Of a stretch of 64,000 nucleotides of DNA, positions 34,261-46,200 are shown piece by piece. Made by a program: the position numbers and the translations under genes. This DNA comes from Oryzias latipes (lineage: Eukaryota; Chordata; Actinopteri; Beloniformes; Adrianichthyidae). The DNA lies in the NCBI RefSeq assembly GCF_002234675.1, contig NC_019879.2, positions 28,227,063 to 28,291,062 on the forward strand. The letters are read 5' to 3'. How positions within the stretch are numbered: the stretch's first letter is position 1; every line of letters begins with the position of its first letter. The notes below the pieces were generated by a model, which was given only the letters and a program-made list of their open reading frames with translations, ran no database searches and was not told the DNA's origin.

Positions 34261-37200
34261 ATGTTGGGCTGCGCCGCCATGCCCGCCAACCAGTCCCTGC
34301 CCTGGGGAGGGGTAAAGCTCAGAGCTCGCTCCAGCAGCGAGGGCCCGCCCGCCACAGACGCTGCAGTGCCTTTCAGGATTGAGGACAAGCGGCCGAAAAA
34401 CGAGCAGTTCCCCCACGAGTCGGACCAGAATCTGAGTTTGCCTCAGCGCCTCGAAGGCTTTCAGAACCAGAACCAGGTGCCGTCAGAGATGCTGGAGAAC
34501 GGCTCTTCCTCCAGCATCACGATGGCGGCAACGCTGATGCAGAACGATAAGCCTGAATGCAATTCGGTGCATAGAACTCTTCGGAACCATCCGCGGGCTG
34601 AGAGCGTGACGGGACGGACCGCTGAGGAGCACGGAGACCGGAACACGGTGAGATCATTCAGGCGCCACAGCTGCTGGCGCCGCTTCTGCAGAGAACATCC
34701 AGATGTTCTCTCATCCACCAACCTCCACCTACCCGTGCAAGTCGTGATTGTATATGAGAGGTGGACTGAGTGACTCCTCCCCCCTGACCTTCCAAACAGG
34801 AAGTACCTGCTGGTTCCAAAACGCCAAAATCCCACAGACCTCCATAGAGAAGTAAACAGCTATTGGTCAGAATAACCATTCTTCTTTATTAACGTCTTCC
34901 TGATAACCTAAAGTTTGATTGACAGATTTCAAGTAGACCTCCAACAGGCTCACTCCAGATCGGTGAGAGTGGTTGCCATAGAAACGTTGACTCAGTCGGT
35001 CTGGTTCTCGTATACAGTCAGTGATGGAAATGAACGTAAAGATGCAGAATTCTGAGGAGGAAAATAACCGTGATGTCACTAGTGACCGAAAAAGTAGGAA
35101 TTCTGGGAATTCCACAACCTGTTCATCGTCTGCCTGCCATCCATCCAAACTCCTCAGCACGTTTTGAGTTTTTCAGGTTTAAGGGTCAGAATGACGTAAT
35201 GAGTTTCTGCTGGAAGAGTTTGTGAAAGTTTCAAATGTTTCCTGCAGCAGAGATGCAGGAAACTAAACGATCCAGACTCTCTTTTTGTTGCTTGAGTTCT
35301 TCACGAGAGTCCAGTCGGCTCCGTCTTTAAGCGTCTGTCTTCTTGTGGTTGATCTCCAGGCTGCAGACTGTTTGTCCTCACCGCCAGTGCCTCGTCCGTG
35401 CCTTAGTCCTCACACCCAGCAGGGCTCGGTGTCCTCAAAGAGGGCTTTCAGCCGCGATGGCGCCGGACCCGAAACCAGAAGCACAAGAAGACTAAGCGGT
35501 GCGCCGCGGAGGAGCCGGCGGGTTAAAACCGCCGTCAGGCAGCGTTCGGCCCAAAGCAGCTGCAGAAGTAGGTCTGCTAACGGCCTGCTGTCGGCGAGGG
35601 GGGTTTGTCTGGTGGTCATGGAAGCGGCGGCGAGCGGCAGGACCTGCACAGAACTGGAGAACGGGGATTTGGCGGTAGACACGGAGCAGCGGCGTCCCAC
35701 ACAGCCGGATGACGTCGCAGGTAAGCAGCTTAAGTGACAGACAGACTTCCTGTCCTGACGGGTCTGGGTTTGATTTAAGAAATTCCAGGATTCTAATGAA
35801 GCTTTTCCCTTCTGGTTCTGATCGGACTGGTTTTCTGTTAGACCCTTTAGAGCTTCAGTCGACATCCGCTCACTAACGTCTGGCCTTTTCTCCTGAGGGA
35901 GGAACTTCTCATTTTTCAGCCGCTTGTCCTCAACCCTTCCTTTTCTTTCTTTGATTGACGCCTGATCCTGTCCGACGCTTCAGACACGCAGTGCACCTGC
36001 ATGGGGGTCAACCTGCACAGGTGCTGTGGGGTTTGGGGTAATCTGTGTGTCTTAAAGGAAGCACAGGTGTGTCTTTCATTTCCGTTGAGGCTCATGCGGC
36101 GACCAGGATTTGAGGCCTGCCTCTCGCCTCCTTCCCCCCGCAGCACGCCCCTGGAACGATGAGCATGAACATTTTCTCTTGGTCTGGTTGTGGGTTGGAG
36201 GTGCTGTAGGTCACTGCGACCACATGGGGGCGCTGTCCCGTGTTTGGAACAGACTGCTCTGTTCAGCAGCCTTAAGGATGTGCGGGCGTGAATGGAAATA
36301 ATCTTCACCTTCACCTCATCACCTGTTTCTGTTGGAACGGTTCTCTGTAGATCTTTGATCCAGCTTTTCTGTTCCTGTCAGGTTTGGGTCAAACTGAAGC
36401 TTTGGTCGGCTCTGTGACCTCTCAGATCTCGGCCATCCACCTCACCAGACGGGACCGGCCCTCCTGCAGGTCGCCCCCATCCCCGTCCTCCTCCTCACCC
36501 TCAGTGGAGCAGCTTGGTGGGGAGTCGGAGCCGTCAGAGTAAGAATCCGCTTTCCCCTCCGCTCCTCTCTCTTTGGCCGGTGTGGCTCACAGAGGGCTTG
36601 TTTTCCAGCCTCCAGTGGGTCATGCAGGTGGATGGAGCGGAGGAGGAGCTTCCCGGCGAGCTGGAGAACGCCTGCAGCGACGCGGGTCAGGAGCTTTTCC
36701 TTTAACTTTACCTGCTTTGTCGGTTTCTCCTCTCACGGTTCCCTCTCCTCCTCCGCAGAGGACTCGGACTTTTCCGCCTCTGCGGCGCCGCACCCTCCGC
36801 TTTCCCGGTAAGACGCCTCTTAGGTTACAGCGTTCATTCATGCAGAAGAAAAGACGGCGTTCATATTTAAACTCCCAGCTGAACAAACTGAAAATGCTCA
36901 AGAAAGGAGGTTCAGGAACCGCAAACAGATGAGCTGGAAAGTGAAATAAAGTAACGATTATTAGAAAACTTGAATGTGCTGCAGAAGTCTAAATAGATAT
37001 TTATTTTTTAGGTAAGGAACTAAAAGCATAATTAGATCAAACTCTGGACTAAAACTAAAAGCTCAAAACGTAGCGTCAGCTGGAAAAGTAGAAGGAAAAA
37101 CCTAATGAAGAACAAAACAAACAAGAGTTTAGTGACTGCTGAAAGGAAAAAAAATCTCTTTATTATTAAGTTTAGCCGAAGAAATGGAACAAAAACACAT

Positions 37201-40200
37201 AGAAGCTGATTTTATGATAAATGCTCTAAATGAAAAGCTGCAAACGTCGCCAAAAAAACATTAAAAAATAAGAAAAAAACAAAGTTAGAAATAAAAAAAT
37301 GTATTTAAAACCTCACATATCTTAAATACAAGAAAAAAATGAAAGAAAAATATATTTTTATTAGTAAAGATGCTATAAAGCATAATTTGTCTAAAAGGAT
37401 TTGCTACTTTAAGGAAAAGTTTGTGAATTTTAGTGAGATTTTCTTTTCTGAAATGATTACATTTTAAATTCACAGCTAAAAAATGTAACTAAAATAAAAC
37501 TAATTTCCATCAAACTTTGTTTATGAAGCATTTTTCAGACAACAGGAACACAAAACGCTACACAAATTTTGAAAATTAAAAATTAGGAAAAAAAATGAAC
37601 AGAATTCATCGAACATAAAGAGTAACAGCAATAAAACTCAAAGTATAAATGGAAACCGAAGTGGAAACCTGGCTTTATGCCGATGTGAGGAAATGATATT
37701 TTGGGGGCCGACCCAATCATGATGGACGACCCCCCCCCCCCTAATATGCCTGCAAACAGGCATATTAGAATAAATGTTGCAAATATTGATCAATTCTGAA
37801 AACGCTGGAGGGATTTTAAACAAGTTAAACCTTAAAAAGAAAACTATTTACTTCTTTAAAAACCCTTTTTGTGTTTTCCCTTTTGTTGTGTGTTTGTGTG
37901 TGGCTCCTGTTGTGGAAATCTCGTTTTTCGTGGTTGGGATCGGTCTGGTGTCCATAAACGGTTTGGGCTCACGGTGCCGTTGGATTTGCTGTTGGAGGTC
38001 TTCCTCCCATCAGCGGCCTCTCTGATTGGTCCGAGCCTCTTTGTGCGGCGGGTCATTGTGGAGAGCGGCGGAAAGCCGCAGAGTGCGGTGGAATTGTCGC
38101 CTGCATTGTTGCCCTCCGACTTCCCACCAGCTGATTCTCTACCAGGTGGCTGAAACGGCTTTTGTTGGGTTGAACCGCGACCCAGCGGATTTGTTTACGT
38201 GTTGATTTAGCACCCCCACCCCCCACCCCCTCTGGGCCTGAAAGCCCGGGCTCCTGGTGGTTCTCTGCACATCTGGCTGCGGTTCCAGAGAGAACCTGCT
38301 GCTGGTTTGAGACTGGGATTCCAACATGACCGTTATGTGAGTGCTGCTGCTGGCGAGCCGCAGGCGTGAAGCCTTCCTCCTCCTGCGCTCGTGGTCGCGT
38401 CAGCCGCCAAACTCTCTGAGCAAAGATTTGACGTCAGGCTCCTCTGTCGCCTCTCTGTCTGCAGCATCGAGGAGCCGATGGTCCTGGGAAGCGAGGAGGA
38501 GCGGGAAGAGCGTCCAGCACTGGTCCCCAGTCTGTTCCCGTTCATCCCTCCAACCCTGTACTTCAGCACGGCCAACGAGAAAGGTCAGCACGTCCGTTTG
38601 TGAAGCTTTGAACACTCTGGTGTGTCTCACTTTCTGGTAGTAAACTTCAGGATCTGCTTCATTAGTACCGTAAAGTACAACACTTTACTTCCACAACGTG
38701 TTGCAAATCTAACCTTTTGTTCTATAAACTGAGTTGCATTTTGGCCTGAATCCATAAATCCATTGCTTTGCCTTCATTGTGTTCGTACTCGTACTGTGAA
38801 GCCGTGGGCCACGGACCCGTTTAAATTCAGACAATATTTTCAGAGACGGGTCTGAACAGTTTTTCATTTCATTTAAGCTTTAAAAATATTTTTCAGGTTT
38901 TAAATGCTACTACAAGAAATGTTAAAAAATCTGAAACCATTACTCCGTGTTTTTATTATTTACAGAAGACAGAATTGATGAAACCAAGTTGTTTCTGATT
39001 TGTAAAGAATTAAGAAAAGCAAAGAAAAACAGTTTTTTATAGGATATAAAAATAAACTACAGTATATAATAACTATACTACATTACAATAGTAAAGTGTA
39101 AACCACAGTATATAGCAGGGGTGTCAAACTCATGTTGGTTCGGGGGCCACATTCAACCCGTCTGATCTCAAGTGGGCCGGACCAGTAGCGTAAAGGCAAA
39201 ATAAAGCTTTATTCTTGTTTTTTTACCCAATTGGAAAACATGCCTCAACCAACAAGGTAGCCTTGTCATTTCTTATTACACATCCATTCACAGAGGCCAA
39301 TGGATCTTAAATAAAATTCATTTCACTTTAAAAAATATTGGTTTGTTCAATTTAATACAGACTGAATATTTTAAATCTGACACTGAAGCAATCCTGATAA
39401 TAAATTCAAGAGTGGCTACATAAAAAAATGAAACATCTTCCTAAAATGTAAACATCCAAACGATGACAAAATTACACTAAATTAAACTTGCAAACATTTG
39501 TGAACATAAGAGTTTGGAGTTAACCTCCTTTCTCTCCTGAAACTTCACCCATCCATAGATTTCAGGATTCAAATCCTGTGCAGAAACACATTTACTGTCA
39601 TTCAAGTGAGCAAAACACAATGAAATGTCCATTATTATTATCATTCATTATTATAAGAATCTTTTCCTGGTTTCTGCCTGGATTTTGTGGCAACACCTGC
39701 CTTCTTCCTGACCTTTGATGGAAGCGCCATCAGTGACCAAAATAACTTAATGTGACCAGTTTACTCCAACATTGTCCAGCACAGTAACTAGAGAACTGAC
39801 TATGTCATCAGTTGTTGTTGTGTCCATCAACTCCAGAAACTCCACTGTGACATCTCTGCAACACCTTTAATAAATATGCACAGCTGTACATATCTGTGAT
39901 GTTGGTGCTTTCATCAATAGTGACTGAAAATACAATAAATGACTGGATTCCTTCATATGGCTGCCCATGTTTCCTCAGAGATGTTGGATCTGATCGTAAT
40001 TCTTGACAGACTCGTGTTTAAAGTCGACTGATTTTTGGGGAACAAGACTTCTGGAGCCTTCAGCATTTTTCAATAAGTTCACCATCAGAAAATGGTTTGG
40101 ATGTTTGCTCCAACTTGTCTGCAATAAGGTAGCTAGGTGTCACTGCTCCATCACTGACGTCACGGCTGCAGTAAATCCAGATGGTTATTTATCGGTCCAG

Positions 40201-43200
40201 CTAATAGTTGCTAAATCTTTTTTTTTCTTAACTGCAAATGGTGAAACTTTTCTTTGTGGAGAGTCTCATAGTGTTGCTGAATGTTATGTTCTTGGAGAAC
40301 CTGTTGATGACATACCAAGCTTGCAGGTTTGCATTCAGCTCCGTGAACAAATAAAACGCTTTCCATTTTCCAGGAAAGCTCAGGACTTCACTTCAACCTT
40401 TTGTTTCTTTTTGACAACATATTGGTCATTAGGGTGTCACTACTGATCATCCTTCAGTGGTGAGGCTCACAGGAAACCAAACTACTGCCTACCCAGACAC
40501 AGAACTGTTAAGTTTCGTTATTGGCACATGCAGAGTTATGTTGTTTCACCTGTTAAGTTTTCCCTTTGCTCCCCCTAGTGGCGGAAGTGCGCATTTCGGT
40601 TATTTCTTTAAAAAATCACAACTCACCACAGGAATGGACTAGAAACTTGCTTTCTTTTTTAAACAAACTTGTGATTTTTACTCTTCATGTGTGGGCCGGA
40701 CTAAACCACCTGGCGGGCCGCATACGGCCCACGGGCCGTATGTTTGACACCCCTGGTATATAGTAACTATACTATAGTAAAATAATAAAGTATAAACTAT
40801 AGTATATTGTAACTATACTACAGTACAATAGTAAAGGATAAACTACAGTATATATAACTAGACTACAGTAAAATAGTAAAGTATAAACTATAGTATATCG
40901 TAACTATACTACAGTACAATAGTAAAGTGTAAACCACAGTATATAGTAACTTTACTACATTAAATTAGTAAAGTATTAACTATAGTATATAGTAACTAGA
41001 CTACAGTACAATAGTAAAGTATAAACTATAGTATTTGTAACTATATTACAGTACAATAGTAAAGTATAAACTATATTATATAGTAACTATACTACAGTAA
41101 ATAGTAAAGTATAAACTAAAGTATATAACTATACTACAGTACAATAGTAAAGTGTAAACCACAGTATATAGTAACTATACTATAGTAAAGTATAAACTCA
41201 AGTATATAGTAACTATACTACATTAAATTAGTAAAGTATAAACTATAGTATTTGTAACTATACTACAGTACAATAGTAAAGTATAAACTCAAGTATATAG
41301 TAACTATACTACATTAAATTAGTAAAGTATAAACTATAGTATTTGTAACTATACTACAGTACAATAGTAAAGTATAAACTAAAGTATATAAAAACTATAC
41401 TACAGTACAATAGTAAAGTGTAAACCACAGTATATATTAACTATACTATAGTAAAATAGTAAAGTATAAACTATAGTATATAGTAACTATACTACATTAA
41501 ATTAGTAAAGTATAAACTATAGTATTTGTAACTATACTACAGTACAATAGTAAAGTATAAACCACAGTATATAGTAACTAGACCACAGTAAATAGTAAAG
41601 TTTACACTACTCTTTTTCTGTAGTAGTCTCAAACCCCCCGGACAGTAAAATAGTAAAGTCTTAACTTTAATATTGTATAGTGTTTCATATTGCTGCATAT
41701 TTTCCACAATTCAGTAGTTTTTTGTTCATTCCGTAAACGCTTAGCTACTGTAAAACTTTATTTTTGTTTTTGCAAATCGGTGCAAAGTTGCTTCTCTCAC
41801 CTTCAGAACTGGTTGGAATTGCGTCATTAAGGTTCCTATAATTCAAAGGACATCACGGTAAGGTAGTATAAACTTCTTCTTCTTCTTCCTCTTTCGGCTT
41901 CTCCCATCAGGGGTCGCCACAGCGAACAAGTCGCATGGTAAACTTGGCAATGTTTTACGCCGGATGCCCTTCCTGACGGAGCTTTAAATCAGACCTGCAT
42001 CAGATATATTTATTCATTTGAAGATGACAAGCAGCAAAAACTCTTTACAAACCTTAAGGAATAATCAAAAACATGTAGCATTAAAAAAAACTACCGTTTT
42101 AGAATCTGGACTCTGAGTCTTCTGTCAGAAACACTGACTGTACTTTTCTTGACCTACATATGAATAACATGAACTCGGGGATTGTGAAAGGAGGTTGGAT
42201 TTGTCTTCATCGGTGTGTCTTTGGACGTTCTGCGTCTCACAGAAGCATTGACCTCCCCTTTCCCTGCAGTGGAGCTGCTGCCTGCAGAGCAGAGGCGGCT
42301 GCTGAAGTGGAAACTGAGCACGGTCACCCCCAATGTGGTGAAGTACACGGTCGACCGGTCCCACTTCAAAGTCACTAAGAGTGAGTCGACGCTCAGCCAC
42401 ACAGTGGAGTCCTAACAACCGGAGGTGACAGAAAGCTGTTTGTGTTGCAGAAGGCCACGACTGGTTGGGCTGCTGGGGACACCACATGAGGTCTCTGGGC
42501 TTCAAGGAGCTGGGAGAGCACCAAAAGGTGAGGGCCGGCGGCTCCAGGATGTGTTCTCCTGCAAAGTCCAGACCTGATACGTTTGTTTGATCTGGTTCCA
42601 GTTGAACCACTTCCCAGGGACGTTTCAGATCGGCAGGAAGGACCGACTGTGGAGGAACCTCTCCAAGATGCGGCTTCGCTACGGCAAACAGGAGTTCAGT
42701 TTTTTCCCGCGAACCTTCATTCTTCCTCAAGACATAAAACGGCTTCGGAAAGCCTGGGAGGACGGAGGCTCCAAGCAGAAGTGGATCATCAAGCCCGTAG
42801 GTTTTGCTTATTGCTCATTGTGATTCCACGTATGGTAGACAGGCCTCCGTCTGACCTCCTCTTCCCCTCCTCCTCCTCACCAGCCTGCATCGGCCAGAGG
42901 AGTAGGCATCCAGGTTATCCACAAGTGGAGTCAGATGCCTCACAAGAGGCCTCTTCTGGTCCAGAAGTGAGCAGCTTGGAGTCAGAAGAACCCAAGCATC
43001 CGTGTTGCTATGCTGAGACATAGTCCTTGTGGTTTGCAGGTACCTTCACAAGCCCTACCTCATCAGCGGGAACAAGTTTGACTTGAGGATCTACGTCTAC
43101 GTGCCGTGCTACGACCCGCTCAGGATCTACATCTTCTCTGACGGACTGGTTCGATTCGCCAGCTGCAAGTGGGTGGTCTCTGAAGTCTCAGTTTTGGGGT

Positions 43201-46200
43201 CTGAGCCCTGCAGGTTTATCAAGCCCCTCCCCCCATCCACCTTGTCTTTGCAGGTATTCGTCTTCCATGAAGACTCTGGGCAACAAGTTCATGCACCTGA
43301 CCAACTACAGCGTCAACAAGCAGAATGCAGAGTACCAGACAAACAGCGACGATAAAGCATGTCAGGGACACAAATGGTAAGAGACGACGGCGACAGCATG
43401 GCGCTAAACAGACTCCACCGTTGTTCTGAGAAGAAACCATCTGTTTTTAGGGCCTTGAAGGCCTTATGGCAACTCCTGGGCTCCCGAGGCGTCAATACCA
43501 CCCTGATATGGGAGAAAATCAAAGACATCGTCATCAAAACTGTCATCGCGTGAGTTTCCCTTTAGCTCTCTGTTATTTCTTTCTGCATTAAATCTATGAA
43601 TTCATTTCTCGTGTTTTCTTAAACTGCTGCTTTAAGTTAACAGTTGCTACTGAAGTGACATGGCTTTTCTTTACCTAATAAAAATCAATTTGAAGTGATA
43701 ATAGGACAAAAAAGGATAAATATCGAATGGCATGATGAACGTGTGACTGGAAATCATTTGGGGATCAAACCCAACTTTAAGTTTTAATCCCACTTTTGTA
43801 GTGATTGAGGTGAAACCAGGTCCGAGTCCAGTCCATACCCCAAGTCGCTTAACACTATAGCTGCAGCTTTACTGTTTGGGCTCTTGGAACTACCGTAACC
43901 CTCTAACCGTTTCACCAAAAATATAATTGCAGGGGATTCTGACAGCAGAGAAAGCAGCTTTGTAACATGTAAGACCGTGATACTGTAAATCAGAATTTTC
44001 TGGAATTACGTTAATTCCTCAAACTATCAAAGAATTACGCAAGGGGATAATGACCTTTGAAGTGTGCATTATCAGAAATAAAGCGCACTTGCAGTGCATT
44101 TTATTTCTGATAATGCACAAAGTTCACCTCTTACCGCTTGTTTTTGTCCAGATGATGAAGCTAAGGTTTGTTATAAAGAAGAACAATAAAAATACGTGAC
44201 CGGAACTTCTTTTTTATCACTTTTCACCCGGACCATGGTGTAATGTAACTTTAAGAATGCTAAGTCTCCACTCCACCCAATTTCTATTATCCTAGCTGTT
44301 CAACCATGTTAGCAATTAATGTAATTCCATCAAATTCTAAAGGTGAGAAAAGCACCTTTGAGCTGGTTTGCAACTTTTCCACAGAAAAATTAGAGAATTT
44401 GCTGGAATTGCTGTATTTTCACGACCATAGGGCGCACTGGGTTATAGGGCGCAGGCATGTAAACACATACCGGTAAAACATGCTAGTGTGTAATTCTAGA
44501 AAAGGCAGCGGGAGCAAAACTGAGTTGGTTGTGATTTATTTTTCTTTTATTCAGTCATCAATCAGCATCCAAAAATCCATCAAAGTCCTCATCTTCTGTA
44601 TTTGAAATGACAGTCGGGCTAAATTTCTATCAAACACGGCAGGTTCCATTCCGTCATTGTCAGAGTCCGTCTCGTTGCCGTGCGGCTCCTCATGAATGAC
44701 GCCGACTTTTCGGCATTTCAATAGCAGTGCAAGCAGACACGTTAGCCCAAACTTCTACAATCCATTCACAAATTGTGGCGAACTTCTATTATCCCAGCCC
44801 CGTTCAACCATTTTTATTACACGAGTTATCATTATCCGGTTCATGACTTTTATCAGATGATTTACCAACAGTTTCAGGTCATTAAGAATCCTTAAGTATC
44901 AATTATTCACATGACAAAGATTAAGTACTTAATTATGTAAAATAGAAACAACAAAGCACATGCAGATCAGTTATCTAAAATATATGCAGATTATATTCAT
45001 TAGAAAAATCATAACTACGATTTAGGTTTTGGAACCACAGTAAAGAATTCTTCATTCGGGCCACCTCTGCTCATTTAGCTGGACTTGACTGGACTAGGAG
45101 AAGAGCTTCAAGTGTTCTTCTGAGGTGAGGAAGGGGTTAATAGTCACAGAGACCTGCATCCCTTCAGACGTTCTTCTGCTTTGATGACATCCTGGAACAG
45201 TTTTGGTATTGTGTCTTCTGGGAAAGTTCTCCCACATTTAGAACCGGGTCTTGACTAAGTTGCTCAAGGCTGGACCGAGCCTGTGGATTTGAACCGACGT
45301 CCCACCTGCTTTGCTTCCCAGCTCTGAGCCGTACGTCCACAACCTCATGAAGATGCACGTCAAATCTCCGTACAGCTGCCACGAGCTCTTCGGCTTCGAC
45401 ATCATGCTGGACGAGAACCTGAAGCCCTGGATCCTGGAGGTCAACATATCTCCCAGGTGACACACGTGCGCACCGTCGTGCACGAGCCGGCCCCGTTTTG
45501 TCTGTAACTGGTGTTTCCTCGTCCAGCCTTCACTCCAGCTCCGCCCTGGACGTGTCCATCAAAGGACAGATGATCAGAGATCTCCTGAATCTCGCCGGCT
45601 TCCGTCTTCCACAGAGAGAAGAAGAGGAGGCGTCGCCGTGCAGCAGCGCCTCCAGCAGCGCCTCCAGCAGCGCCTCCAGCTCCACCAGCAGGTGAGGGGG
45701 GGGGTACTGCTCTTTTCTATTGACCTGAAGTGGAGATTTTCTGGAAACCCCATGTTTCTGTTTTTGGTAGTTTGAGCGGGAGCAAACCCACCGTGTCTGC
45801 AGACGAGAGGGTCAAACGAAGCTTTTACCTCTCGCAGTTTCACGTCGACCAGGTGAGGCAGCAGGAAACGCTCCCAACGCCGCCCACTCACTCTGAATAG
45901 ACCTCTATGGAGTAGAAATCTCGGCTAACCTTTTTCCTTGTAGGACCTTCTGGTGTCTGTGTTGGACGTCCTGACTCCAGAGGACGTCCGCGTGCTCGCC
46001 GAGAGCGAGGACGAGCTGAGCCGCAGGGGCGACTTCGAGCGCATCTTCCCGTCGCCCTCGTCATCGCGGTACCTCCGCTTCTTCGAGACGCAGAGATACT
46101 TCAACATCCTGCTGGACCAGTGGGAGCAGAAATACTGGAACGACTGGACGAAACGTAGGAAACCGACGTCCCGGAACTGTTGAGGAAGCTGGTTTGAAAC

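Noticed and set aside
36573..36932. 119-codon plus-strand frame across ttll4 introns
   Set aside because: It reads a different frame across two real exons (36609-36685, 36759-36807) and their introns.
42125..42730. 201-codon minus-strand frame
   Set aside because: It is the shadow of ttll4 exons at 42270-42796, whose plus-strand protein matches TTLL4 closely.
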